From: DATMBL01 sp050735975
Lineage (GTDB): Bacteria > Desulfobacterota > Binatia > UBA9968
Assembly: GCA_050735975.1 (NCBI GenBank)
Contig: JBOHVS010000088.1
Coordinates: 1-23,437 of the forward strand
Length of the DNA: 23,437 bases
Reading direction: 5' to 3'
In this document: piece after piece, positions 14,751 to 23,276 of the stretch
How the letters are laid out: each line of letters starts with the position of its first letter
Position numbering within the stretch: the stretch's first letter is position 1
Position numbers and translations under genes: made by a program
Notes under the pieces: generated by a model
What the model was told of the DNA's origin: nothing
Database searches by the model: none
Seen by the model: the letters and a program-made list of their open reading frames with translations, nothing else

Positions 14751-16661
14751 CTAGATCTCTTCCAAGGCTCCGGCGTAAACTTGGATATTCGCTTTGGCCT
14801 TCAGTCCCTCTTTTAACTTCTGGAGAATTCTCTGTTGGCTGTCGGCGATGGCCTGCTTCACAAGAGTGTCCTTTTCTTTCTCGAAACGGTCCATATCGGC
14901 TCCCTGGCTGCCTTTGAACGCAAAGACGAACGCTGAATCTTTCTGCGTAAATATCGTTTCAGGTATCGGCTGATGAGCGGAGATTGCAAGTCCGCCGGGG
15001 CTTAACTCTTGTAGTTCTCCGATCTTCGGAATCTGCGGAGCGGCGCGGAGAAACCAGCCGGTCTCTTCAACCCTGAGACCGCTCTGCTCGGCGACTTTGC
15101 GAATGTCCTTTTCTTTTTTCAACTGTTCGCGCAGGCTATTGGCCTTCTGCACGAGCATCTCGTATGCTTTGGACTCTTTGAGTCCCTTTTCGATCCTGGA
15201 CCGGACCGCCTCGAGAGGCGGCAAAACCGGCTCCTGCCGGTCTTTGATTTTCAAAATGTAATAGGCATTGGCGCCCTCGACGACGGGACTCACATCTTTG
15301 ACGCCGAGAGATAGCGCGCTTTTATAGAATTCCGGCGCTGGGCCGATTTTGGGCAGCACTTCGCCGCTCGTGAACGCCGGGGTCACGTTGACAGTGGCGC
15401 CGCTCTCTTTCGCAAGCTTGGTGAAATCCGTCCCGGACAATGCTTTCTCTCTGTTTCGATTTGCCGTCGTTGCCGCTGCTTGTTTGGCTTTTTCCGCCCG
15501 CAGGAGACGGGTGATTTCCGCTGTTGCCTCCTTGAGGCTCTGCGTCTCTTGATCTTTCACCTCCTCGACTTTGACGACGTGGAAGCCTTCAGGGGTTTCT
15601 ACCGGACTACTAATCTCTCCTTTCGCCAGAGAAAAGATGGCCTTATCGATATTGGCCGGTGTCTGCCCTTGGGTGATCCAGCCGAGATCGCCTCCTTCGG
15701 CCCCGCTGGGGTCTTGGGATTCCTGCTTCGCGAGCCGACCAAAATCCTTTCCGGCGCGAGCCTCAGTCACGATGCGATTGGCGCGGTTCCGCGCGGCTTC
15801 TTTCGATTTCGCATCGGCGCCCGGGGCCAAGCGCAGCAAAATGTAGCGCACCCGAGCTTGTTTGGGTGTGTGAAATTTCGTGTCCCGATTCGCTCCGTAG
15901 TATTCTTCGACTTCCTTGTCGCTGATTTGAACCGACGAAGCGAATTGTTCAAACGGGTAGGACAGATATTCCACTTGAACTTTCAAGGGCTCTTTGAGCG
16001 ATTCCTTGTTGCGCTCATAGAACTTATGGATTTCATCTTCAGTTATTTTCACCTGCGAAAGAAAACCGTTGGCAGAGAGGCGAAGGAATTGAAGATTGAT
16101 TTTCTCCTGCTCGAAGCGGTAGCGCTCGCGGACCTCGGCTTCCATGACATGCACCGAGTCTAAAACGATGCCCAAGAGCCGTTGGATCGTAAGCTGGTCT
16201 CTTTGTTCCTCTTCGAACTGAGCGGGGGCGAGTCTGTTGGCGCGAAGGAGTTGTAGATAACGCTCTTTGTTGAAGCGGCCATTGACTTGAAACTCGGGAA
16301 CCTTGGCAATCTGCTCGACCAATTCGTCATCGGTCACCGTCACTCCCATGGCGCGGGCTTCCTGAACCATGAGCTTTTGCAGGATGAGTTCTTCCAGAAG
16401 ATTATTTTTTAGGTTGAGGTTCTTCATCAACTCGGGAGTCATGGAGCCTTTGAAGATGTCCCGGTAGCGTTCCACAAGCCGTCCATAATGTACGGCAAAC
16501 TCTCGTTGAGTGATCACCTCACCGTTGATCGTGGCGACATCCCGGAAGCCGGCATCCTGCATTTGGTTTCCACCGTAAAAAGCGATGAAAACAATAATGA
16601 TCACGAAGAGAAAGAAGACAATGATCCAGGATCTTTTTCGCTTGCGCAGAAAATCCAACAT
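14751..16661 (-). CDS. ppiD: PpiD/SurA-like periplasmic peptidyl-prolyl isomerase chaperone
   Basis: A 636-residue protein anchored by one N-terminal helix (residues 12-29) after a basic stretch (RKRKR), with the remainder in the periplasm, as in E. coli PpiD (623 residues). Residues 40-200 form the SurA N-terminal-type chaperone domain (ATINGEVITQREFAVHYGRL, LLEELILQKLMVQEA). A parvulin-type isomerase domain spans about 266-368, seen in ARVRYILLR, FGRLAKQESQDPSGAEGGDL and SPVETPEGFHVVKVEE; a long C-terminal chaperone half follows. PpiD sits at the Sec translocon and helps fold exported proteins. The ATG at 16661 has GAAAGG seven bases upstream. It is divergent from mreB, an arrangement I associate with deltaproteobacteria, with promoters for both in the 178-bp gap. 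Confidence 0.92.
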   Translation of the reverse strand: MLDFLRKRKRSWIIVFFLFVIIIVFIAFYGGNQMQDAGFRDVATINGEVITQREFAVHYGRLVERYRDIFKGSMTPELMKNLNLKNNLLEELILQKLMVQEARAMGVTVTDDELVEQIAKVPEFQVNGRFNKERYLQLLRANRLAPAQFEEEQRDQLTIQRLLGIVLDSVHVMEAEVRERYRFEQEKINLQFLRLSANGFLSQVKITEDEIHKFYERNKESLKEPLKVQVEYLSYPFEQFASSVQISDKEVEEYYGANRDTKFHTPKQARVRYILLRLAPGADAKSKEAARNRANRIVTEARAGKDFGRLAKQESQDPSGAEGGDLGWITQGQTPANIDKAIFSLAKGEISSPVETPEGFHVVKVEEVKDQETQSLKEATAEITRLLRAEKAKQAAATTANRNREKALSGTDFTKLAKESGATVNVTPAFTSGEVLPKIGPAPEFYKSALSLGVKDVSPVVEGANAYYILKIKDRQEPVLPPLEAVRSRIEKGLKESKAYEMLVQKANSLREQLKKEKDIRKVAEQSGLRVEETGWFLRAAPQIPKIGELQELSPGGLAISAHQPIPETIFTQKDSAFVFAFKGSQGADMDRFEKEKDTLVKQAIADSQQRILQKLKEGLKAKANIQVYAGALEEI

Positions 16662-16702
16662 GGAAAAGCCTTTCAGTAATCGGGAATTGCGACAGTCCTA
16701 AT

Positions 16703-16731
16703 AGGATATGGAACGGAACCCGCCATTGCAA
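16703..16731 (-). promoter_or_regulatory. Putative sigma-70-type promoter for ppiD
   Basis: On the minus strand TTGCAA (16726-16731) and TATCCT (16703-16708) are 17 bp apart, each matching its consensus at four of six bases. The transcript would start near 16697, about 35 bases before the ppiD ATG. The small palindrome TCCTA-A-TAGGA (16696-16706) overlaps the -10 box and could be an operator. Confidence 0.35.
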
Positions 16732-16839
16732 CCGGGCGCTGCTGTCCTAAAACCGTTTTTCCTTTACTTTTTCGTTATCTTGTTTGAAAATGGCAAATCT
16801 GATAGTTTCTTTGGTTGCTTAACAAAGAAGGAGTTTTTA

Positions 16840-17874
16840 ATGTTGGATGCCCTTTTCGGCATTTTTTCCAACGATCTTGCCATTGATCTTGGCACCGCCA
16901 ACACCTTGATTTATGTGAAGAATCAGGGGATCGTGTGCAACGAGCCTTCGGTTGTTGCGGTGCAGCAGAGAAATGAACGCGGTGGCAAAAAGGTCCTCGC
17001 CGTCGGCGCGGAGGCGAAGCGAATGCTGGGAAGAACGCCGGGCAGTATAGTCGCTATCCGGCCGCTTAAAGACGGCGTCATCGCCGATTTCGAGATCACC
17101 GAGGCGATGCTCCGTTACTTTATTCAGAAAGTTCACAATCGCCGAACGCTCGTGCGGCCGCGTATCATCGTCGGCGTGCCTTTCGGAATCACCGAAGTGG
17201 AGAAGCGAGCGGTCAGGGAGTCAGCGGAATCCGCCGGGGCCAGGGAGGTCTATCTTATTGAAGAGCCTATGGCGGCGGCTATAGGAGCGGGTCTGCCGAT
17301 CACGGAGCCAACCGGCAATATGATCGTCGATATCGGCGGCGGCACGACGGAAGTGGCGGTCATATCTCTTTCGGGAATTGTGTTCTCCCGGTCGGTCCGC
17401 GTCGGCGGCGATAAAATGGACGAAGCCATCGCCCAATTCATCAAACGGAAGTATAATCTGTTGGTTGGAGAGAGGACGGCGGAGCTGATTAAGATCACTA
17501 TAGGCTCAGCCTATCCAGGAGACGAGATTCAAACCATGGAGATCAAAGGGCGCGATCTGGTCGCAGGCGTGCCAAAAACCGTAGTTATCACTGATGAAGA
17601 AATCCGAGACTCCCTCCTCGAGCCGATCAACCAAATTGTCGAGGCCGTTCGGCTTTCATTGGAAAGGACCCCGCCGGAGTTGGCGTCGGACATCGTCGAC
17701 CGTGGGATCGTCCTGGCCGGGGGCGGCGCATTGCTGCGGAATCTGGATATTTTGATCCGCGAAGAAACCGGTCTGCCCGTCATGATGGCCGACGATCCCC
17801 TAACTGCCGTCGTTATGGGGGCTGGAAAGGCGCTGGATGAAATTTCACTCCTCAGAGAGGTGGCGGTTCACTAG
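16840..17874 (+). CDS. mreB: Rod shape-determining protein, actin-like
   Basis: MreB is a bacterial actin that forms short membrane-bound filaments and guides sidewall peptidoglycan synthesis. The 344 residues match the family length. The nucleotide-binding motifs are plain: phosphate loop 1 DLAIDLGTANTLIY near the N-terminus, phosphate loop 2 IVDIGGGTTEVAVISLSG, and the adenosine motif VLAGGGALLRNLD. I start at the ATG at 16840 (MLDALFGIFSNDLAIDLG) because an excellent AAGAAGGAG site ends six bases before it. An in-frame ATG 44 codons upstream would add sequence foreign to the family. It is the first gene of an operon with mreC, mreD, mrdA and rodA; mreC follows after 51 bp. Confidence 0.97.
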   Translation: MLDALFGIFSNDLAIDLGTANTLIYVKNQGIVCNEPSVVAVQQRNERGGKKVLAVGAEAKRMLGRTPGSIVAIRPLKDGVIADFEITEAMLRYFIQKVHNRRTLVRPRIIVGVPFGITEVEKRAVRESAESAGAREVYLIEEPMAAAIGAGLPITEPTGNMIVDIGGGTTEVAVISLSGIVFSRSVRVGGDKMDEAIAQFIKRKYNLLVGERTAELIKITIGSAYPGDEIQTMEIKGRDLVAGVPKTVVITDEEIRDSLLEPINQIVEAVRLSLERTPPELASDIVDRGIVLAGGGALLRNLDILIREETGLPVMMADDPLTAVVMGAGKALDEISLLREVAVH

Positions 17875-17925
17875 CCATTTTAAGGTTGTTGTATCCCCTG
17901 CCTATCGGAGGCTGCCGAGCCTTTC

Positions 17926-18750
17926 ATGCTCGCTTTCGTTCGTAAGAATCAAATCCTGCTGGCCTCCTTTCTCTGTGTTCTTCTATCTCTCTATATTCTG
18001 ACGGCAGCCGCACGCGGACGCTTGAGGAGCGATCCGGTCGGGCCGCTACTGTTATGGTTCCTGCGACCGCTGCAGATCGCTGCCCAGGTCACCATCGCGT
18101 CGATCCAAGAGGTACAAGAAGGCTTTGCGACGGTCGCAAGTTATAAATTGGATAACGAAAAACTAAAAAAAAGAATTCTGGAAATCGAGGCGGAAAAAAA
18201 CCGGCTCCTCGAGGCGGAAGCGACGAACCGGCGCCTGCGACAGCTACTGGAGTTCCGTTCCAATTTGCCTGCTCGCTCGATCACCGCTTCAATTGTGGCC
18301 AACAGCGCGAGCACATGGTTCCAGAGTTGTCTCCTGGACAAAGGCACGGCCGACGGCATTCGCAAAGGAATGGCGGTGGTTACGCCGTTAGGTGTCGTCG
18401 GGCGGGTGATAGCGGTGACCGGCCGCAGCTCCAAAGTCTTGTTGGTTACGGACCCGAATAGCGGCGTGGATGTGCTGGTACAACGCACCCGTGCCCGCGG
18501 CATCGTCTCCGGGTCATTGGGGAACGGCACCGTCATGAAGTACGTAAAGCAGAGCGAAGATGTTCAAGAAGGGGACAGACTCGTCACGTCGGGGTTGGAC
18601 GGCGCCTTTCCCAAAGGACTCATGGTAGGCATCGTCACGAAGGTGAGCAAGCAGCATCTGGGACTCTTTCAGTTTATTGAGGTGACACCGGCGGTGAACT
18701 TCTCGAAGGCCGAGGAAGTCTTGGTTGTGAGCTCCGACGGCGGCCCGTGA
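17926..18750 (+). CDS. mreC: Rod shape-determining protein, periplasmic scaffold
   Basis: MreC is a bitopic membrane protein whose periplasmic domain binds and activates the RodA-PBP2 pair. The 274 residues show one N-terminal membrane segment (LLASFLCVLLSLYILTAA), a coiled coil (about residues 70-108, LDNEKLKKRILEIEAEKNRL and on), then the two six-stranded barrels with family motifs such as SASTWFQSCLLDKGTADGIR, VVTPLGVVGRV and LVTDPNSGVDVLVQRTR. Length and order are normal. A GGAGG lies about 16 bases before the ATG, further than ideal, but no better start is seen. It follows mreB by 51 bp. Confidence 0.96.
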   Translation: MLAFVRKNQILLASFLCVLLSLYILTAAARGRLRSDPVGPLLLWFLRPLQIAAQVTIASIQEVQEGFATVASYKLDNEKLKKRILEIEAEKNRLLEAEATNRRLRQLLEFRSNLPARSITASIVANSASTWFQSCLLDKGTADGIRKGMAVVTPLGVVGRVIAVTGRSSKVLLVTDPNSGVDVLVQRTRARGIVSGSLGNGTVMKYVKQSEDVQEGDRLVTSGLDGAFPKGLMVGIVTKVSKQHLGLFQFIEVTPAVNFSKAEEVLVVSSDGGP

Positions 18751-18828
18751 CCGTGCTTATAGAGTCTATAGATAGGAGATTGGCTGCAAAAAAGGTTTCA
18801 TGTCCTGGCGCGCGACGCATCGACGAGC

Positions 18829-18900
18829 GGCAAGGGAGCAAAGGGCAAGGCCCATGGGCAAGGGCACAACGCTTTGCGCTTAGCTCTTAGCGCTTTGCTA
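18829..18900. repeat. Degenerate word repeats in the mreC-mreD gap
   Basis: Variants of CAAGGGCAAAGG (from 18829) and then of GCTTTGCGCTTAGC (18871-18900) fill the middle of a 222-bp gap between genes that are usually almost adjacent. Complementary words (GCTCTTTGCCCCTTGCCCC) occur at 23226-23246. The GCTTTAGCGCTAAAGC palindrome before lipA is related in wording. No gene or clear promoter is seen. Confidence 0.6.
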
Positions 18901-18972
18901 TCGAAAAGCGCCAAGAAGCAGATGAGGTTTTTTCATCAGCCCGGTTAAGCCCGGCGCAGGAGCCGAGATAAG

Positions 18973-19485
18973 TTGATCATGAGATTGTCCTTGTTGTTTT
19001 TTCTTACCGGGCTTCTGCTGGTGCTCTTGCAAACGACTTTCCTGCATCTTTTGCCGCTGGGGCCTGTGGTGCCGGATCTGATCCTGGTGCTTTGCGTTTA
19101 TTGGGGCTTGTATCATCCAACCGTCGGCGCGGTTCTGGGATCTTTCGCGTTGGGTTATTCGGTGGACGTTGTTTCAAGCCCAATCCTGGGTCTGAACGCC
19201 TTCGCAATGTCATTGGTGTTCCTCGCCGTTTACGTGAGTTCCCGCAACATCTGGATCCACAGTCCAATGGTGAGTGCCGTGGTGGTATTTTTAGCTTCCC
19301 TGGTGAAAGGCATGGCCCTGATCTTAGTTTGGCTTGTTTTCTTGAATACCGATAGCCTTTGGTTGGGGGCGTTGAGGTATCTTTTACTGGAAGCTTTGGT
19401 GGCCGCGGCCCTCGCGCCGCTGTTGTTCGCGTTCCTACGGCGGGGCCAGATCTATCTGGAAAGCGTCGGCGTGCCCGCGCAGTGA
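18973..19485 (+). CDS. mreD: Rod shape-determining protein, membrane component
   Basis: MreD is a small integral membrane protein, related in fold to substrate-binding components of ECF-type transporters, that works with MreC in the rod complex. The 170-residue sequence has about five membrane segments and the recognisable QTTFLHLLPLGPVVPDLILV and VGAVLGSFALGYSVDVVSS regions, where the GY/F-x-x-D turn is typical. The TTG at 18973 is preferred because AGGAG ends ten bases before it; an ATG two codons later (18979) is the alternative and changes nothing important. It is separated from mreC by an unusually long, repeat-filled 222 bp and from mrdA by only 6 bp. Confidence 0.9.
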   Translation: MIMRLSLLFFLTGLLLVLLQTTFLHLLPLGPVVPDLILVLCVYWGLYHPTVGAVLGSFALGYSVDVVSSPILGLNAFAMSLVFLAVYVSSRNIWIHSPMVSAVVVFLASLVKGMALILVWLVFLNTDSLWLGALRYLLLEALVAAALAPLLFAFLRRGQIYLESVGVPAQ

Positions 19486-19491
19486 GTTGCA

Positions 19492-21372
19492 ATGCCAGTA
19501 CTGACCGGTCTTTCAAAGCAAGATGGCGCGCCGGAGATCCGGCGGCGGGCGCGAGTCTTGTACTCGATTGTCATTCTCGTCTTTCTGGCCCTCTTTAGCC
19601 GCCTCTTCTTTCTTCAGATCATCGATGGAGAACGCTACACTTTTCTCTCGGAGAATAATCGCGTTCGACTGAAAAGGATTCCGGGCACTCGCGGTATGGT
19701 CCTTGACAGCCAGGGACAGTTGTTAGTGGATAGCCGGCCTTCCTTCGATTTGTTATTTGTGCCGGAAGACGCGGACAATCCCGAAACTACGTTGCGCCAA
19801 CTAGCCCGGTATCTAAAACGCGACGAAAAAGAGCTGCTGGGGGTTTATGAGCAGAGCCGGAGCCGGGCCGCCTTTGATGAGATCGTTTTGGGCAGGGATG
19901 TTGACTGGAGTGCCGTTGTCGCGGTGGAGACGCATCAGCTCGATCTACCGGGAGTTAACCTTCGGGTCAGACCGCGGCGCAACTACGCCGACGGGCCGAC
20001 GGGAGCGCACGTGCTCGGCTATTTGGGTGAAATCGGTCCCGACCAGCTAAAAATGTTTAAGGAACGCGGCTATACGATGGGCGACGAAATCGGCCACTTT
20101 GGCCTGGAAAAGCAGTGGGAGGCGGTTCTTCGGGGCCAAAGCGGCGGCCAGCACGTGGAGGTCGATGCTTTGGGCCGGCGAGTTCGCGTTCTCCACGAAG
20201 TCGCGGATGTGCCCGGCTACACGGTTCATTTGACGTTGAACCGCCAACTGCAACAGGCTGCTTTCGAGGGGCTGAATGGCAAGGAAGGAACAATTGTCGC
20301 TATCGACGTTCACAGCGGCGCCGTTCTTGCGATGGTGAGCACGCCGGCCTTCGATCCGAACGTTTTCGCGCGCGGAATTAGAACTGATGAGTGGCGCGCC
20401 CTGATCAAAGACCAGTTCCGGCCCCTGAGCAACCGGGCCATTCAAGGACAATTCCCGCCGGGTTCGATCTTCAAGATTATCATGGCCATCGCCGGCTTGG
20501 AGGAAGGCTTGATCGATCCCGAAGCCCGGATTTTCGATCCCGGGTTTTACCAGGTCGGTAACCGCGCCTTTAGAGATTGGAAAAAAGAGGGGCACGGCTC
20601 GGTGGACCTGCACAAGGCTCTCGTTGAGTCTTGCGACGTTTACTTCTACCAGGCGGGACAGCGGATCGGCATCAATCGCATCGCGAAATGGTCCCGCGCC
20701 TTGGGTCTTGGCGAGAAAACCGGCATTGCGCTGGATGATGAAAAAAGCGGGTTGGTCCCGGATACCGAATGGAAGCGTAAAAGATTCCGGCAACCTTGGT
20801 ATCCCGGCGAGACGCCATCGGTCGCCATTGGCCAAGGTTATTTAACCGTCACGCCCTTGCAACTGGCGAATATGATGGCGGCGGTAGCCAACGGTGGCAC
20901 GCTCTATCGTCCCTACATCGTCAAAAGGGTTGAATCGGTGGAAGGCGTTTTGGTTGAGGAGTATGGGCCGGAGAAAATCCGCACCGTCCCGCTTAAACCG
21001 GAAACCCTGGAAATAGTACGCAACGCCCTCTGGGACGTCGTCAAAGGCGCGGGCGGAACGGGAGGCGCGGCTCGGACGAAGATCGTCGATATTGCCGGGA
21101 AGACCGGCACGGCTCAAGTCGCGGAAATGCGCGGCGCGTATGTGAAAAGCGAACAGCTTGCCTACTTGATTCGGGATCACGCTTGGTTCGTCGCGTATGC
21201 GCCGGCTCAAGATCCCCAAATCGCCGTGGTTACGTTAGTTGAACATGGCGGTCACGGCGGTTCCGCCGCAGCGCCCCTGGCAAAAAAAGTCATCGAGAAG
21301 TATTTCGAACCGCGCAAGCCGGAGACCGATCAACAACAGGCCCGTTTCGAAGGAGGGACCCGTGCAGATTGA
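19492..21372 (+). CDS. mrdA: Penicillin-binding protein 2, peptidoglycan transpeptidase
   Basis: PBP2 is the class B transpeptidase that cross-links sidewall peptidoglycan together with RodA. The 626 residues compare with 633 in E. coli. A single membrane anchor lies at about 24-44 (YSIVILVFLALFSRLFFLQI), then the pedestal domain (GTRGMVLDSQGQLL, VLGYLGEIGPDQL), then the transpeptidase. The active-site motifs are complete: Ser325-I-F-Lys328 in PPGSIFKI, Ser380-Cys-Asp382 in ESCDVYFY, and KTGT at 537-540. The start at 19492 lies six bases after mreD and the end overlaps rodA by 11 bases, so translation is probably coupled. Confidence 0.96.
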   Translation: MPVLTGLSKQDGAPEIRRRARVLYSIVILVFLALFSRLFFLQIIDGERYTFLSENNRVRLKRIPGTRGMVLDSQGQLLVDSRPSFDLLFVPEDADNPETTLRQLARYLKRDEKELLGVYEQSRSRAAFDEIVLGRDVDWSAVVAVETHQLDLPGVNLRVRPRRNYADGPTGAHVLGYLGEIGPDQLKMFKERGYTMGDEIGHFGLEKQWEAVLRGQSGGQHVEVDALGRRVRVLHEVADVPGYTVHLTLNRQLQQAAFEGLNGKEGTIVAIDVHSGAVLAMVSTPAFDPNVFARGIRTDEWRALIKDQFRPLSNRAIQGQFPPGSIFKIIMAIAGLEEGLIDPEARIFDPGFYQVGNRAFRDWKKEGHGSVDLHKALVESCDVYFYQAGQRIGINRIAKWSRALGLGEKTGIALDDEKSGLVPDTEWKRKRFRQPWYPGETPSVAIGQGYLTVTPLQLANMMAAVANGGTLYRPYIVKRVESVEGVLVEEYGPEKIRTVPLKPETLEIVRNALWDVVKGAGGTGGAARTKIVDIAGKTGTAQVAEMRGAYVKSEQLAYLIRDHAWFVAYAPAQDPQIAVVTLVEHGGHGGSAAAPLAKKVIEKYFEPRKPETDQQQARFEGGTRAD

Positions 21373-22465
21373 CCGCCGGCTCATCTCGCACTTCGACTGG
21401 ACCTTGTTTCTCCTGATGTCGGCGTTTGTCATCATCGGCGTGGTGACGATTTATAGCGCGAATTATGACATTGCTGAGAAGCATGCCGGAGCTTTGCCGT
21501 ACCGTCAACTTCTCTGGTTTGCGATTGGCATGGGCGCGATGATCGCCGCCCTGGCCTTCGATTACCACTACATAGATAAGCTGGCGTATCCTTTTTACGG
21601 CGCCATGCTCTTGCTTCTGATCTTGGTCATGTTTTTCGGCCATTCGGGCGGCGGCTCGCAGCGATGGATCAATCTCGGGTTCTTCAGGTTGCAGCCGTCG
21701 GAGCCCGCGAAATTAGCCATCGTTTTAATTATGGCTAAGTACTTTCAGCATAATGAGCCGGCTCGAGGGTATTATTTGCGCGATCTCTGGGCGCCCTTCC
21801 TGCTGGTAGCGCCGCTGATTTTATTGACGCTGGTACAGCCGGATCTTGGCACCGCTATCATTCTCGGACTCGTCTTTATCAGCATGATCATCATGGGTGG
21901 ACTGCGGATGCGCTCTTTTCTCTATCTGGTCGGCGCGGGGTTGGCATTTCTACCGATCGGCTGGCAGTTCTTAAAACCCTACCAACGTCAACGCATCTGG
22001 ACATTTCTCGATCCCGCCCACGATCCGTTGGGCGCGGGCTATCATGTGATTCAATCACAGATCGCCGTTGGCTCCGGCCGGCTTTTCGGCAAAGGCTATT
22101 TGAACGGAACCCAGAACCGGCTCGATTTCCTACCGGCGCAACACACGGATTTTATCTTTGCCGTGTTTTCGGAGGAGTGGGGATTTGTGGGTTGTTTTGC
22201 GCTGCTTATCCTTTACTTGGCGTTGATTGCCTGCGCGCTTCGGCTCGTCGAGCGTTCCAAAGACCGCTTCGGTGGTCTTCTTGTATTGGGCATGGTTGCC
22301 ATAGTCTTTTGGCACCTCGTGATCAACGTCGCCATGGTCACCGGCGTCATGCCGGTCGTTGGAGTCCCCTTGCCTCTGGTTAGCTATGGAGGTTCTTCGC
22401 TGGCGTCCGTAATGTTCGCGATGGGGGTTATGATGAACGTTAGCATGCGCCGCTACACGTTCTAG
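21362..22465 (+). CDS. rodA: Peptidoglycan glycosyltransferase, SEDS family
   Basis: RodA polymerises lipid II into glycan strands as partner of PBP2. I start at the GTG at 21362 (read as Met-Gln-Ile-Asp-Arg-Arg), because AAGGAGGG ends five bases before it and the resulting 367 residues equal the family length; an open frame back to 21239 lies inside mrdA. About ten membrane segments are visible. SEDS motifs are intact: HSGGGSQRWINLGFFRLQPSE, LVQPDLGTAIIL, the loop FLPAQHTDFIFAVFSEEWGF with the essential aspartate at 263, and VGVPLPLVSYGGSSL. It overlaps mrdA by 11 bases and ends the operon; a palindromic repeat begins two bases after its stop codon. Confidence 0.96.
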   Translation: MQIDRRLISHFDWTLFLLMSAFVIIGVVTIYSANYDIAEKHAGALPYRQLLWFAIGMGAMIAALAFDYHYIDKLAYPFYGAMLLLLILVMFFGHSGGGSQRWINLGFFRLQPSEPAKLAIVLIMAKYFQHNEPARGYYLRDLWAPFLLVAPLILLTLVQPDLGTAIILGLVFISMIIMGGLRMRSFLYLVGAGLAFLPIGWQFLKPYQRQRIWTFLDPAHDPLGAGYHVIQSQIAVGSGRLFGKGYLNGTQNRLDFLPAQHTDFIFAVFSEEWGFVGCFALLILYLALIACALRLVERSKDRFGGLLVLGMVAIVFWHLVINVAMVTGVMPVVGVPLPLVSYGGSSLASVMFAMGVMMNVSMRRYTF

Positions 22466-22467
22466 CT

Positions 22468-22590
22468 GGGCGCTCAAAAAGGGCTCATCTGCTTCGTTGT
22501 GCTTGTCCGACTCGCTCCAACGTACTATCAGAGTACGCCTCCGCTCGTCGGCCATCGCACGCCTCGCATCTGAGGCCTTCTTGAGCGCCC
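22468..22590. repeat. Complete dispersed palindromic repeat, copy between rodA and trxA
   Basis: A 123-bp imperfect palindrome centred at 22529. The left arm GGGCGCTCAAAAAGGGCTCA pairs with the right arm, which reads TGAGGCCTTCTTGAGCGCCC; the core is CGTACT (22521-22526), ATCAG, AGTACG (22532-22537). Both arms and core align with the copy at 14587-14711. It lies between two converging genes and could serve as a two-way transcription stop, although no T-tract is seen. No open frame in it has coding sense. Confidence 0.8.
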
Positions 22591-22705
22591 TGAAAATCTA
22601 CATTGCTAACTACACCTACGATGTAGAAAAGGGATTCGACGCACGTGAAGCGACGGCTATACCGCGAAGTCATCCCAATTCGACTCGTGTTGTATTGTAA
22701 TCTAA

Positions 22706-23032
22706 CTACTGCAATGCTTTTTCGATCGCGGTCACCAGCCGGGCCTTCGCTACTACGCCGACGATCTGCTCCTTGACGGCGCCGCCCTTGAGAATAAGCA
22801 GATTTGGAATGCCGCGGACCCCGTAGCGAGACGCCGTCGCCGGATGATCGTCCACGTTCAATTTCGCAATCTTTAGTTTGCCCTCGTACTCGCCGGCGAG
22901 TTCTTCGATGATCGGCGCGATGGATTTGCAGGGGCCGCACCAAGGCGCCCAAAAATCAACCAGAACCGGTACGTTTGACTGAAGCACCTCGGTGTCAAAA
23001 TTGTTGTCGCCTACCTCTGTGATCTTTCCCAT
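22706..23032 (-). CDS. trxA: Thioredoxin
   Basis: A 108-residue cytoplasmic thioredoxin, the standard length, that reduces protein disulfides with electrons from thioredoxin reductase. The active site WCGPCK places the redox cysteines at 32 and 35; the cis-proline is Pro76 in GVRGIPNLLIL, and the buried aspartate is in VLVDFWAPW. Asn after the cis-proline in place of the usual Thr is a small departure. The ATG at 23032 has GAGGAGG seven bases upstream. It converges on rodA and is followed upstream by repeats, so it is probably transcribed alone. Confidence 0.95.
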   Translation of the reverse strand: MGKITEVGDNNFDTEVLQSNVPVLVDFWAPWCGPCKSIAPIIEELAGEYEGKLKIAKLNVDDHPATASRYGVRGIPNLLILKGGAVKEQIVGVVAKARLVTAIEKALQ

Positions 23033-23080
23033 AATCGTGCCTCCTCGTAAATAATAAGCATAAGTCGGATGCCGGAGAAT

Positions 23081-23198
23081 AGAGGTCAGAAGTCAGAGAT
23101 CAGAGGTCAGAAAGAACCAATTCGAAATACACAATCCGCAATGTTGATCCGTGCTCCCCCTGCTGTCCGACCTCTGACTTCCGACCTCTGATCTCTGG
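23081..23198. repeat. Inverted pair of GTCAGA-word repeats
   Basis: AGAGGTCAGAAGTCAGAGAT and following bases (23081-23110) are mirrored by the complement of GACCTCTGACTTCCGACCTC and following bases (23165-23198), with a spacer of about 54 bp. Together they could fold into a long hairpin upstream of trxA. The same words occur after the amidase gene at 2241-2279. Confidence 0.65.
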
Positions 23199-23255
23199 TT
23201 TCCCGCTCTCTGCCGTTACCGCTTTGCTCTTTGCCCCTTGCCCCTGCTCCATGCC
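23199..23255. repeat. Pyrimidine-rich word repeat (CTTTGCCCCTTGCCCC type)
   Basis: Degenerate words such as GCTTTGCTCTTTGCCCCTTG read as the complement of the CAAGGGCAAAGG words in the mreC-mreD gap. The run ends about 20 bases after the pepA stop codon on the minus strand. Confidence 0.5.
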
Positions 23256-23276
23256 CGAACCGGTTTGCCCTCAAGG

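Noticed and set aside
15480..16163. Plus-strand frame of 227 codons opposite ppiD
   Set aside because: It is antisense to a well-supported chaperone domain and shows no family resemblance or ribosome binding site.
20047..20835. Minus-strand frame of 262 codons opposite mrdA
   Set aside because: It is antisense to the transpeptidase domain with all active-site motifs; shadow of a GC-rich gene.
23081..23198. CRISPR array
   Set aside because: The repeats are short degenerate words without regular spacing or unique spacers, and no cas gene is present.
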